Position numbers and translations under genes: made by a program. Positions 43,828 through 52,122 of a stretch of DNA of 64,000 bases are shown piece by piece. Numbering within the stretch: position 1 is the first letter of the stretch; every line of letters begins with the position of its first letter. Source of the DNA: CAYFFV01 sp964342695 (GTDB lineage Bacteria > Acidobacteriota > Vicinamibacteria > Vicinamibacterales > UBA8438); contig CAYFFV010000005.1 in the NCBI GenBank assembly GCA_964342695.1, positions 1 through 64,000 of the forward strand. Direction: 5' to 3'. Below the pieces are notes generated by a model. It worked only from the letters and a program-made list of their open reading frames with translations. It did not search any database and had not been told where the DNA came from.

Positions 43828-44671
43828 AAAGATCTGTCGCAGTCGTAATAAAATAAAGAATTCCAACCCAACCATTCAAATCAAAAGCTTCCTTCACTCG
43901 AGTTAAGTCATCGTAAGCAACCATCGATTGTTCATAGCAAAGTAATAAGGCTACTCCAAAAACCCCAACTAAATATACAAATCCTAATGGAACAACCAGT
44001 GCAAGTGCAGCCAAGCTGACAACTGCGATACAGTGAAATATTTTTGAGATTAATAATGAGCGCCTAATACCAAATTTTGCTGGAATTGAACGAAGACCAA
44101 GCCTCCTATCAAATTCAATATCCTCACAAGAATACAGGATGTCAAAACCAGCAACCCACATCGCAATCCCAAGAGCTAACAACCAAGGCTCCCACCCGAG
44201 ACCACCCCCAACAGCCAGCCAACCTCCGACCGGTGCAACTGCAAGGGCGAGACCAAGGTATAACTGAGTGTACGCGGTGAAACGTTTCGCCAGGGAATAC
44301 CAAAAAATAATAACTAAAGCGAGAGGAGACAAGAGGAAACATAGTGGGTTAAGGAAAAAGCAAACCATTACAAACATCATCGCCCCAACAGCAACCAAGA
44401 ACACAGCTTCTAATTGGGACACGATTCCCCTGGGAATCTCTCGGTCAGATGTCCTAGGATTTCTGGCATCAAACCTTGCATCAACCAATCTATTAAAAGC
44501 CATCGCCGACGTTCTTGCAGTAAACATTGCAACTGTTATCAAGGCGACTGTTGGCCATGTCAGGGGGACCTTCTGCGCGGCCAAAAGTGCCCCTGTTAAA
44601 GCAAATGGCAACGCAAATACGGTGTGACTAAAACGAACAAACGAAGCGTACCGTGTCAAACGGCTTAACAA
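43820..44671 (-). CDS. UbiA-family prenyltransferase (MqnP-type role likely)
   Basis: A 283-aa multi-pass inner-membrane prenyltransferase. The first Asp-rich motif lies in 'NRLVDARFDARNPRTSDREIP' (NxxxDxxxD), the second in 'YSCEDIEFDRRLGLRSIPA' (DxxxD). About eight or nine hydrophobic helices are visible. In a futalosine cluster such a protein (MqnP) attaches the polyprenyl tail to the naphthoquinone head. The frame opens at 44731, but TTG 44671 follows a strong AGGAGAGGAGG by 8 bases and gives the usual family start (LSRLTRYASFVRFSHTVFALP). Confidence 0.92.
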   Translation of the reverse strand: MLSRLTRYASFVRFSHTVFALPFALTGALLAAQKVPLTWPTVALITVAMFTARTSAMAFNRLVDARFDARNPRTSDREIPRGIVSQLEAVFLVAVGAMMFVMVCFFLNPLCFLLSPLALVIIFWYSLAKRFTAYTQLYLGLALAVAPVGGWLAVGGGLGWEPWLLALGIAMWVAGFDILYSCEDIEFDRRLGLRSIPAKFGIRRSLLISKIFHCIAVVSLAALALVVPLGFVYLVGVFGVALLLCYEQSMVAYDDLTRVKEAFDLNGWVGILYFITTATDLYV

Positions 44672-44679
44672 GCTAATTT

Positions 44680-44690
44680 CCTCCTCTCCT
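44680..44690 (-). promoter_or_regulatory. strong ribosome-binding site fixing the UbiA-family start
   Basis: AGGAGAGGAGG (44690..44680 on the minus strand) starts right after the upstream deaminase stop codon. Eight bases later comes TTG 44671. This decides for the TTG start over the ATG/GTG-type start at 44731, which would overlap the upstream gene and add a non-conserved N-terminal stretch. Confidence 0.65.
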
Positions 44691-45905
44691 CTAATCTCCC
44701 AACCAGGCCACCTGTTCAGAACAAACGCCACTTACTAAGAACTCTTCGGCATCATTAACATTTTCGCCAGGTGACACAGATATGAGAGACCCACTAAATC
44801 CAGGTGCTATGGCTCCAAATTCGTTTCCGAATCCAAGTGCATATGCACCAGATTGAGTAGCGCTTCGCAGAATATCTGCAGCAGAAATCTCCGGAGCCAA
44901 TCTTCGTATTTCACGCAGTTCAGAAAAAAGATTCAAATCAGCCACGCTGGCAAGACTGTCAGTCCCCACAGCAATTCGTACTCCCGATCTGTAAAAATCT
45001 GCAACGGGTGGACTTCCAGCTCCAGTCCAATAATTACTACGGGGACAAGTTACCAAAGTAACACCACTATTAGTCATTAGAGAAAGATCAGACTTTGTCA
45101 GCTGTACTCCATGAACCATCAACGTATGAGGACCAAGCCACCCGAACTGTTCCAAATAACTAACTGGACTAGTTGAAGAAGGCGACCATGCTGTATTCCA
45201 TTTATCTAATTCCTCGAGTACATCTCGCCAAGGCCCTTGGCCCGTTGCAAGAAATTCAAGTTCTTCTGAAGACTCAGCTATGTGCACAGATATAGGCCCC
45301 AATTGATTTTCAGACCTTGCCTCACTGAGAGCAGAAAACAAATCAGGAGAAACTGAGTAAGGAGCGTGAGCAGCCAAACTCATTCTTAACTTTTCATCAG
45401 ATCCGGCTAATCGTTGCAACTGAGACACCGATTCAGAAACTAAAGTTTCAGCAGATATAACATCAAAACCAAGAAGTTCCTTAAAAACAACTCCAGACAG
45501 ACCGAGATCTTTCAACACACTGACTGAAGCCAGTGTGTTACTAATATCTCCAACAAGAACAGTTCCTGAATTAAGCAACTCATGAACAGCCAGTCGGATC
45601 ATATTTTCTGTAGGAGAATCCCTGCCAATTTGCCCCATTAAGTAGCGGGACCATTTCGGCATACTCTGACTGACAGGAACCCGACCGCGCAAGTCTGACA
45701 GCTCAAGGTGCGTATGAGCATTTACAAGACCAGGTAAAACGATACTGTTTCCCAAGTCCACGTCGGCGGATCGACGATCTGAAAAATTTTCATAACTTCC
45801 AGTCGAAGTAACAACACCCTCTTCGATCTCAACCCATCCATTCTTGATAGGACTGGTTACAATCGGCACGATCCAAGCCGCGCGATAACGTGTTTTCTTT
45901 GCCAC
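44691..45905 (-). CDS. Amidohydrolase, probable aminofutalosine deaminase
   Basis: A 404-aa member of the ATZ/TRZ-type metal-dependent amidohydrolases. Metal ligands appear in PGLVNAHTHLELSDL (HxH near residue 63), AHAPYSVSPD, HIAESSEE (about residue 208), and VGTDSLAS (about residue 308). Between mqnC and the mqnP-like gene, the likely reaction is deamination of 6-amino-6-deoxyfutalosine to futalosine, as for known deaminases of this superfamily in futalosine-pathway bacteria. The residues do not exclude other aminopurine or guanine deaminase activity. It lies 35 bases after mqnC. Confidence 0.8.
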   Translation of the reverse strand: MAKKTRYRAAWIVPIVTSPIKNGWVEIEEGVVTSTGSYENFSDRRSADVDLGNSIVLPGLVNAHTHLELSDLRGRVPVSQSMPKWSRYLMGQIGRDSPTENMIRLAVHELLNSGTVLVGDISNTLASVSVLKDLGLSGVVFKELLGFDVISAETLVSESVSQLQRLAGSDEKLRMSLAAHAPYSVSPDLFSALSEARSENQLGPISVHIAESSEELEFLATGQGPWRDVLEELDKWNTAWSPSSTSPVSYLEQFGWLGPHTLMVHGVQLTKSDLSLMTNSGVTLVTCPRSNYWTGAGSPPVADFYRSGVRIAVGTDSLASVADLNLFSELREIRRLAPEISAADILRSATQSGAYALGFGNEFGAIAPGFSGSLISVSPGENVNDAEEFLVSGVCSEQVAWLGD

Positions 45906-45940
45906 AATGTAACGTCTAATCTCCTGCTGGAAGGATAGAT

Positions 45941-47149
45941 CTACGAGCGACGCATCTTTTCCGCACGACTTCTGGCAGGGTACTGATGAAGCTCCTGAGG
46001 AATTTGTACATTTCCAGGTTCGCGAGCAATGTTAAGTTCGGTAAAACGCGGAACATCCTGTTGCCTAAAATACGGATCGCCAAGAACCTCATAATGCATA
46101 TTGCGACGCTTCGGCACAAAACCTGCATCTTCAATGTTTCGAGCAATTTCGACTTCATCCATACAGTAAGTTGCGCCAGCAGCACGAACAACATTTTCTT
46201 CGATCATGACACTGCCCATATCATTCGCACCAAATGCCAAACTAAGCTGACCGACTTTTCCACCCTGCGTTACCCACGAGGATTGCAAATTATCAAAATT
46301 ATCAAGTACAAGACGGGCAAGAGACAAGGTCCTTAAATAGTCAATCCCGGTCACCTCCGAGCCACCAAGTTCTGTATTGGAGGGCTGGTAGCTCCAAGTT
46401 ATAAACGCTGTGAATCCCCCAGTATCGTCTTGAAGCTCACGTAGGCGTAACATATGTTCAATACGTTCTTCTGGTGTTTCAACCGTTCCATACATCATAG
46501 TCGCTGTGGTTCGAAGACCCATCTCATGAGCTACCTGCATTACCTCTAACCATTCTGACGCTGTAGCCTTCGAATAGCAGTTCAACAAACGGCGAACACG
46601 ATCAACCAAGATCTCCGCACCACCACCGGGAATACTATCTAAACCAGCATCCATGAGCCGGCAAATAACTTCTTGGACAGATATTTGGGTTAACCGAGAC
46701 AGATGCAAGACTTCAGGTGGAGACAATGCATGTAACTTAAATTTTGGATATCTTGTCTTTACTGCCCGAAAAAGATCTTCAAACCAACTTAGAGGCAAAT
46801 CAGGATTATGTCCACCCTGCAATAAAAGTTGAACACCACCAAGGTTAATCGTTTCCTCTATCTTTTCAAAAATTTCATCGAAACCTAAAACATAACCGCC
46901 TGTGGCTCCCACTTCCCGATAGAAGGCACAAAAATTACAACGTGCCACACAAACATTCGTATAGTTGACATTTCTGTCCACGATATAAGTCACTATTTTT
47001 TCAGGATGTTTTCTTGCTCTGACCATATCAGCCAACTCACCCAGCTGATGCGTAGACGCGTACTGATAGAGAGTCATCGCATCACTGCGAGTCAACCGAT
47101 TGCCAGTCATTATCTTATTGACGGCATTATTAAGATTTGATCTGACCAT
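45941..47149 (-). CDS. mqnC: Cyclic dehypoxanthinyl futalosine synthase
   Basis: A radical-SAM enzyme that cyclises dehypoxanthine futalosine in the futalosine menaquinone pathway. About 402 aa from ATG 47149 (MVRSNLNNAVNKIM). The 4Fe-4S motif is CVARCNFC, in RNVNYTNVCVARCNFCAFYR. Then 'VQLLLQGGHNPDLPLSWFED', 'DSIPGGGAEILVDRVR', 'TATMMYGTVETPEERIEHMLRLR' and FGANDMGSVMIEENVVRAAGA. All match MqnC rather than MqnE (LQGGHNP). The C-terminus has an extra polar tail of about 35 residues. It lies 13 bases after mqnA. Confidence 0.95.
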   Translation of the reverse strand: MVRSNLNNAVNKIMTGNRLTRSDAMTLYQYASTHQLGELADMVRARKHPEKIVTYIVDRNVNYTNVCVARCNFCAFYREVGATGGYVLGFDEIFEKIEETINLGGVQLLLQGGHNPDLPLSWFEDLFRAVKTRYPKFKLHALSPPEVLHLSRLTQISVQEVICRLMDAGLDSIPGGGAEILVDRVRRLLNCYSKATASEWLEVMQVAHEMGLRTTATMMYGTVETPEERIEHMLRLRELQDDTGGFTAFITWSYQPSNTELGGSEVTGIDYLRTLSLARLVLDNFDNLQSSWVTQGGKVGQLSLAFGANDMGSVMIEENVVRAAGATYCMDEVEIARNIEDAGFVPKRRNMHYEVLGDPYFRQQDVPRFTELNIAREPGNVQIPQELHQYPARSRAEKMRRS

Positions 47150-47162
47150 AAGATGTTTCACG

Positions 47163-47957
47163 TTAAAAGAAACGTATTTTCCTTGACTGAGGCACAACAC
47201 CTATGTCAACCGCAGATTCAAAAAACTTTTTTAAACCCTCCCTCTCACGTTCACCTAGAGAATAGAAAACGTTGTCGCGCAAATACGATTGTGTTACCTC
47301 GACAGCATCTTCTTCACTGGGAGGGGCAAACCTTTCGGCAATCTTATCCAAAGCATTGACGCCGCCGTCACGAGCCTCTTGAAGGGCTTCTAGATGTTCT
47401 GACTTGAGGGCACCTTCCCTACCTGCCCAAAAAGACCACACGAATGAAGTGTCTGTCATGGCCCTCCATTCTTCTCCAAGGTCTATTTTTTCCAAACCCG
47501 CAGTCTCATACTCAGTGAACAAGGCCCTGTCTCCAATTAATAGGGCCGCATCACAACGTTTAAGCATGGTCGGCAAATCAGGACTCATCTTTACGAGCGT
47601 TGGTTCAATTTCAAACCAGTGGGCACAAAGAATCCGGAGTAGAGCACCAGCGGTTCTGGAGCTAGAATCAACCGCAACAGACCGGATCGCAGTAGCGGGA
47701 CGTTGGCTAAACAACGCTACCGAGGCTACAGGACCATCCGAAGCTACAGCAATATTAGGTACAACCAGATAATCCGATCTCTGTAAATATTCAATCGATG
47801 GAATCAGAGCTAATTCCACGGCACTCTCGTGCAAATTTGTTGCACATTTCGCAGGAACAGCAAAATCAAGCGAAAACAATTTTGACTTATCTTCAAGTCC
47901 GTGAACCAACGGTCTTGCATTAAGATACTCGACGGCACTAACCCGAATAACACTCAT
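47163..47957 (-). CDS. mqnA: Chorismate dehydratase MqnA
   Basis: A 264-aa enzyme with a periplasmic-binding-protein-like fold that converts chorismate to 3-enolpyruvylbenzoate, the first step of the futalosine pathway. Diagnostic parts are 'VSAVEYLNARPLVHGL', 'ELALIPSIEYLQRSDYLVVPNIAVASDGPVASV' (key SIEY, VASDGPVASV), 'VDSSSRTAGALLRIL' and 'AALLIGDRAL'. There is no signal peptide, as expected for MqnA. Its ATG overlaps the stop of the MqnE-like gene as ATGA, so the two are co-translated. Confidence 0.95.
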   Translation of the reverse strand: MSVIRVSAVEYLNARPLVHGLEDKSKLFSLDFAVPAKCATNLHESAVELALIPSIEYLQRSDYLVVPNIAVASDGPVASVALFSQRPATAIRSVAVDSSSRTAGALLRILCAHWFEIEPTLVKMSPDLPTMLKRCDAALLIGDRALFTEYETAGLEKIDLGEEWRAMTDTSFVWSFWAGREGALKSEHLEALQEARDGGVNALDKIAERFAPPSEEDAVEVTQSYLRDNVFYSLGEREREGLKKFFESAVDIGVVPQSRKIRFF

Positions 47958-48847
47958 ATCATTAATCTTTCAAACCGGCCGTTTCGTTGGCATGGAACCA
48001 AACCCACGGCAGAAATATTTCTTTCAATCTCTACCACCGGCATCCGGCGGCGTCCAAGATCCTCCGTGTCAAAAGCAGAAACTGAGTCGACATCATTTGC
48101 ACCAAACATCAGAGCCACCTGTGCCAATTTCGGTCCATAAAGTTTCCAATCAATCTGAATTGACTCGATATTGTCAACTACTATGCGTGCGAGCGCAACC
48201 TGTCGCAAATCAAGATACCCGGTAGTTGGCTGATTTCGTGGATTTCTAGACAATGGCGCAAAAGCATGAACGTAATTTAAAGACTCTCCCAAGTCGACAA
48301 TTCTACGAAGAATGTCGACTCCTCCATGATTGTCAAGATCTCCCACTGCTAGTCTCTCAATGGTCAAACCAGTCTCTCTTACCACATCAAACCATTTTGA
48401 ATCATTTATTTGGTCGATACATGCTTCCGCTATTGACGAAAGTCCGGCATCTTTTAACTCACTCAACAGCTCAGCCAATTTATTAGAATCCGAAGATGCC
48501 AGTTCGATAAGTAGATGAAGCGAAAATGCAGTAACAGGAATTTTTCCCGCAGCACTAACACAAGTTTTGACACTCTCTACATGACACTCCCAATTAGCCG
48601 ACCTTCCAATAATTCTAATTAAACCAGCAGCGGGACTAATCTCAATGGGTAAAGCTTTAACCTCTTCAACCACAATCTCCTGAACCCGCACAAATGTAAC
48701 TCTATCGTCATGTCTTTGACGGCGAACAATATCAGCGGCCGACCCCACACCTACTAGATTTTCTGTAGAAATAAGAATATCTATATCCTTTTGGCTAAGA
48801 GATTCACCAGCTTTTAATTTCGCGTCAATCTGACCAACTTCGTGCAT
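47954..48847 (-). CDS. MqnE-family pseudoenzyme lacking the radical-SAM motif
   Basis: A 297-aa protein that aligns by eye along its length with aminofutalosine synthase (MqnE). 'GESLSQKDIDILISTENLVGVGSAADIVRR' and DRVTFVRVQEI match the region just before the Fe-S loop. 'LLSELKDAGLSSI' matches the LKEAGLDSLPGGGAE segment. The end 'TTGYLDLRQVALARIVVDNIESIQIDWKLYGPKLAQVALMFGANDVDSV' (key elements ARxxxDNI, PKLAQVALxFGANDxD) is strongly MqnE-like. The CxxxCxxC loop is gone, and PGGGAE is replaced. It should not cleave SAM. It is coupled to mqnA (ATGA). Start at ATG 48847. A true MqnE would have to be elsewhere. Confidence 0.8.
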   Translation of the reverse strand: MHEVGQIDAKLKAGESLSQKDIDILISTENLVGVGSAADIVRRQRHDDRVTFVRVQEIVVEEVKALPIEISPAAGLIRIIGRSANWECHVESVKTCVSAAGKIPVTAFSLHLLIELASSDSNKLAELLSELKDAGLSSIAEACIDQINDSKWFDVVRETGLTIERLAVGDLDNHGGVDILRRIVDLGESLNYVHAFAPLSRNPRNQPTTGYLDLRQVALARIVVDNIESIQIDWKLYGPKLAQVALMFGANDVDSVSAFDTEDLGRRRMPVVEIERNISAVGLVPCQRNGRFERLMI

Positions 48848-48874
48848 AATAAAAACCTCTTGCACCTGTAAAAC

Positions 48875-49867
48875 TCAGGCCTCGTGCTTCCGTTCCTCTC
48901 CCAATTGACTTGTTTCGTAAGAATCACGCTGCTCCTTGCGCATAGCATCAGTTATGTGCTGGGCCAGCAACAAGGCCGAACGCCCTGCACTGGCATCTAC
49001 CCGGGGGAATCCACCAGAACGAACAGCTCTAACAAAATCATTGAGTTCATTTTTTAATGGTTCTCCAGACTCCACTTCGATCGAGCCTCCATTAATTTTC
49101 GCCTCACCATCAGACCCGTGCGTCACACTCCAAGCTTCGACCTCATGAGTCGCACAATCAACAGAAATCAACCCATCATTCTGAAAAAATCTCAACTTTC
49201 TAACACGGTCTCGACTTACTCGACTTGCTGTCACATTAGCAATACAACCATTTGCAAAACCTATCCTCGCATTCGCTATATCAACACGGCTACTCAGGAC
49301 TGCAACTCCGACGGCCTCAATTGATACAGGATTTGAATTCACTAACTCTAAAAGAATATCAAGATCATGGATCATCACATCAAAGACCACATCAATGTCG
49401 AGACTACGATCAGGAAATTGAGCTAATCGATGGATTTCTACGAATCGTGGATCTGTTATCAGCGGACGCGCCGCCACGACAGCAGGATTAAATCTTTCCG
49501 TATGACCGACAGCAAGGATTGTGTCAGAAGAAACCGCGGCCCTGAGCATTTCATCAGCTTGACGAACCGAAGCAGCAATGGGTTTTTCAACTAAAACCGG
49601 CACACCTTTCTCCAAAAAAGGTATCACTATCTGATCATGTATCACTGTTGGAACCGCGACCGTTACAGCATCAACGCATGAAGAAAGCGCCAGCGGATCC
49701 TTTTCGACCCGTGCATCTGTTTGGCTTGCTATCGCCTGAGCCCTGTCAGTATCAACATCAACAACGGCCACGAGTTCTACTTCGGGCATTGAAGACAAAA
49801 TCCTAGCGTGATGTTGGCCAAGATGGCCAACGCCGATAACACCAACCTTTAATCTCTGTACTCTCAT
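48875..49867 (-). CDS. Gfo/Idh/MocA-family dehydrogenase
   Basis: A 330-aa NAD(P)-dependent oxidoreductase. The Rossmann loop GVIGVGHLGQHHARIL lies near residues 9-24. 'VEKPIAASVRQAD' holds the catalytic Lys (about residue 97), VGHTERFNPAVVAA is a conserved loop, and DVMIHDLDILLEL carries the His/Asp pair. Its ATG overlaps the lpxI stop as ATGA. Gfo/Idh enzymes of the GnnA type sit in lpx operons in some bacteria and oxidise UDP-GlcNAc at C3 for amide-linked lipid A, so a GnnA-like role is possible. No GnnB-type aminotransferase is in the window. Substrate unproven. Confidence 0.85.
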   Translation of the reverse strand: MRVQRLKVGVIGVGHLGQHHARILSSMPEVELVAVVDVDTDRAQAIASQTDARVEKDPLALSSCVDAVTVAVPTVIHDQIVIPFLEKGVPVLVEKPIAASVRQADEMLRAAVSSDTILAVGHTERFNPAVVAARPLITDPRFVEIHRLAQFPDRSLDIDVVFDVMIHDLDILLELVNSNPVSIEAVGVAVLSSRVDIANARIGFANGCIANVTASRVSRDRVRKLRFFQNDGLISVDCATHEVEAWSVTHGSDGEAKINGGSIEVESGEPLKNELNDFVRAVRSGGFPRVDASAGRSALLLAQHITDAMRKEQRDSYETSQLGEERKHEA

Positions 49868-50697
49868 ATTTTTCTCAAGAGTAAATCCCGTCCCATAATT
49901 GTCAAGCCACACTCATCAGCGAAATCAAAAACGGCCTGGCCATCCAAAACAAGTGTTTTCTTCGCATCGATGGACAACACTGCGGCATCTGCATCCCGCA
50001 AAGCACGAACTGTTGGCAAACCGATAACTGGAACGTCAAAACGCATGTCTTGATTTGGCTTCGAAACCTTGACCACAACAACCTTCGGACCCGCTAGAGC
50101 ACTTGCACGCCTTATGACTTCATCAGTTCCCTCCATAGCCTCAACTGCTACAACCGCTCTATTTTTCACAGCGACTGTTTGCCCAATGTCCAATCCCGCA
50201 ATCGCGTCAGCCATCCTATAACCAAATTCCAAGTCAGCTTTCTCGTCGTCCGAAGGCCCCCGATCAGTCAAACAACCATTACCAGCAAGCAATGGTTGAA
50301 GAAAAGCAGTCGAATCAATAAGTTCGATACCATTTTCCGCAAGAACTTCGGCGACAGCTGCAATCACAGCATCAGTATTTTTAGTTTTGATCCGCTTGAG
50401 AATAGACAGAAAAGTCAGGTCAGGTACAACACCACTAAACAATTTAGTATGTTTGACCTGTCCAGCCATTAATGCTTTCGAGACATCGTTACTCTTAAAT
50501 ATCTTGATACAACGTCCCAACTGACCAAGGGACACCCAGTGCAGGCTTGCTTCCGAATAGTTCTGAATCAGTTCTTGAATATCTGGGTCCGCCTCGTCAC
50601 GGATCGCTATCACCGTAACTTTGTGACCCATCCTTCCGGCCGCCTCCAATACTAAAGAAGGAAACCGCCCGTTGCCTGCAATTACACCGATATGCAT
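49864..50697 (-). CDS. lpxI: UDP-2,3-diacylglucosamine pyrophosphatase LpxI
   Basis: A 277-aa LpxI, the alternative to LpxH, that hydrolyses UDP-2,3-diacylglucosamine to lipid X and UMP. 'IGVIAGNGRFPSLVLEAA' opens the N-terminal domain. SLGQLGRCIKIFKSNDV, 'ALMAGQVKHTKLFSG', 'LLAGNGCLTDRGPSDDEKADLEFG', 'VAVKNRAVVAVEAMEGTDEVIRRA' and 'KPNQDMRFDVPVIGLPTVRAL' follow the family closely. It lies 46 bases downstream of the fabZ-lpxA fusion. Confidence 0.95.
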   Translation of the reverse strand: MHIGVIAGNGRFPSLVLEAAGRMGHKVTVIAIRDEADPDIQELIQNYSEASLHWVSLGQLGRCIKIFKSNDVSKALMAGQVKHTKLFSGVVPDLTFLSILKRIKTKNTDAVIAAVAEVLAENGIELIDSTAFLQPLLAGNGCLTDRGPSDDEKADLEFGYRMADAIAGLDIGQTVAVKNRAVVAVEAMEGTDEVIRRASALAGPKVVVVKVSKPNQDMRFDVPVIGLPTVRALRDADAAVLSIDAKKTLVLDGQAVFDFADECGLTIMGRDLLLRKI

Positions 50698-50743
50698 CGT
50701 AACCGACTCACATCAATAATTAAGAATATGCCTAGACAAAGAT

Positions 50744-51997
50744 TTAATCATCCTCACCAACCGGCTCAACACGTTTTGGTGGACGTCGCAGAGTAACACC
50801 GCGTTTCGAGGTCTTAATAAATTCCACTAAATAATCAACTTCAGGGCACGCAAGAGTTTGATCATTTACGATTCGATTAACTGCTCTGGTCGTATTCAAT
50901 TTTGACTGAAGAAGATATCGGTATGCTCGTCTCAATTTAGTAACTGTTTCTGTAGAAAACGAACGTCGAACCAATCCTATAGTGTTCAATCCATAGATTC
51001 GCGCTCGGTTGCCCACGGTTTTCCCATATGGCAACGCATCTTTAGTTACGACAGAGTAGCCACCAATAAAGGCATGACGGCCTACTCGGCAAAATTGGTG
51101 CACTCCTGAATAGGCACTAATCGCTGCCTCATCCTCAACCAAAACATGTCCACCCAAAGTGGCACCGTTTCCACATATAGTGCGATTGCCGACAACGCAA
51201 TCATGCGCAACATGAGCGTAGGCCATAAAAACGTTATCATCTCCAATCGAGGTCACACCACCACCACCACGCGTTCCACGATGAACCGTTACAGATTCCC
51301 TAAACACATTTCTATCACCTATTACTAATCGCGTGTGTTCGCCGCTGAATTTAAGATCTTGAGGGACCAAACCTATCGAAGCGAAAGGAAATATTCGACA
51401 CCCATCCCCGATCTGAGTATCTCCTTCGATCACAGCCGATGCCCCAATACGACATCCCTTTCCAATGCGAACCTTAGGCCCTATTACAGCATAAGGACCA
51501 ACAACCGTTCCTTCCAACAAGACCGCTCTCGGATGAACCACAGCGGTAGGATCGATGTCCACAAAATCATTTTTTATGACAAGTACCAATTCAGCTTCGG
51601 CAACAACACTGTTATCGACAGACGCCACACCTTGAACGACAACTGTTTCTGACTTATGACTGATTAGAGTTACTTTTAGATTTAGGCAGTCTCCCGGTAA
51701 CACCTGTCGACGAAACTTCGCATTATTCACTTCCCTTAACTCGGCCCTACCATTTGAACTTTCCTCCACACCTTCAAACAGTAAAATTGAAGCGACCTGC
51801 ACGAGTGATTCCACCATCATTACTCCTGGCATTAAGGGCATGCCAGGAAAATGGCCTTGGAAGTATTCCTCATTAACGGTTACATTTTTTATCGCTTCAA
51901 TGCAACGGCCAGGCTCATGTTCAACCACAACATCTACTAAAGGGGAGGGATAGTGATGAGAAAGACGGTCGATGGTTTTAAGTATGTCGAGTTCCAC
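50744..51997 (-). CDS. FabZ-LpxA fusion: 3-hydroxyacyl-ACP dehydratase / UDP-GlcNAc acyltransferase
   Basis: A 417-aa fused protein. Residues 1 to about 145 form a FabZ hot-dog domain (LSHHYPSPLVD; catalytic His and Glu in QGHFPGMPLMPGVMMVESL). Residues about 150-417 form LpxA: left-handed beta-helix hexapeptide repeats from VDIDPTAVVHPRAVL, FPFASIGLVPQDLKF, 'NVFRESVTVHRGT', the catalytic His in AYAHVAHDCVVGN, and a C-terminal helical part with 'GLNTIGLVRR'. It places 3-hydroxyacyl-ACP dehydration and lipid A acylation, which compete for the same substrate, on one chain. No stop, start or SD separates the halves. Confidence 0.93.
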   Translation of the reverse strand: MELDILKTIDRLSHHYPSPLVDVVVEHEPGRCIEAIKNVTVNEEYFQGHFPGMPLMPGVMMVESLVQVASILLFEGVEESSNGRAELREVNNAKFRRQVLPGDCLNLKVTLISHKSETVVVQGVASVDNSVVAEAELVLVIKNDFVDIDPTAVVHPRAVLLEGTVVGPYAVIGPKVRIGKGCRIGASAVIEGDTQIGDGCRIFPFASIGLVPQDLKFSGEHTRLVIGDRNVFRESVTVHRGTRGGGGVTSIGDDNVFMAYAHVAHDCVVGNRTICGNGATLGGHVLVEDEAAISAYSGVHQFCRVGRHAFIGGYSVVTKDALPYGKTVGNRARIYGLNTIGLVRRSFSTETVTKLRRAYRYLLQSKLNTTRAVNRIVNDQTLACPEVDYLVEFIKTSKRGVTLRRPPKRVEPVGEDD

Positions 51998-52060
51998 GGA
52001 AAGCTCAAGACGATAACTGTTTGGATCTGACTAGTCGATTTCTTGGAAAACTAAATTCCT

Positions 52061-52066
52061 ATTATA
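52061..52066 (-). promoter_or_regulatory. candidate -10 box ahead of fabZ-lpxA
   Basis: A perfect TATAAT on the minus strand (52066..52061) lies 63 bases before the fabZ-lpxA start, in a 125-base gap after ompH. This gap is the longest in the envelope block. No convincing -35 box is at the right distance, so confidence is low. Confidence 0.28.
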
Positions 52067-52122
52067 TAAACCAAAAGCCAGCTCGAATTAACAAATCAAA
52101 CAAATATGAAACAGTGAAGCAC

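Noticed and set aside
42472..44671. Ubiquinone synthesis (UbiE, UbiX and UbiA names taken at face value)
   Set aside because: The genes sit with mqnA and mqnC and no ubiquinone-specific gene, so menaquinone roles fit better.
47954..48847. Calling the MqnE-like gene a pseudogene
   Set aside because: The frame is uninterrupted, the fold-wide pattern is kept, and it has coupled overlap with mqnA; loss of catalytic motifs alone does not make it a broken gene.
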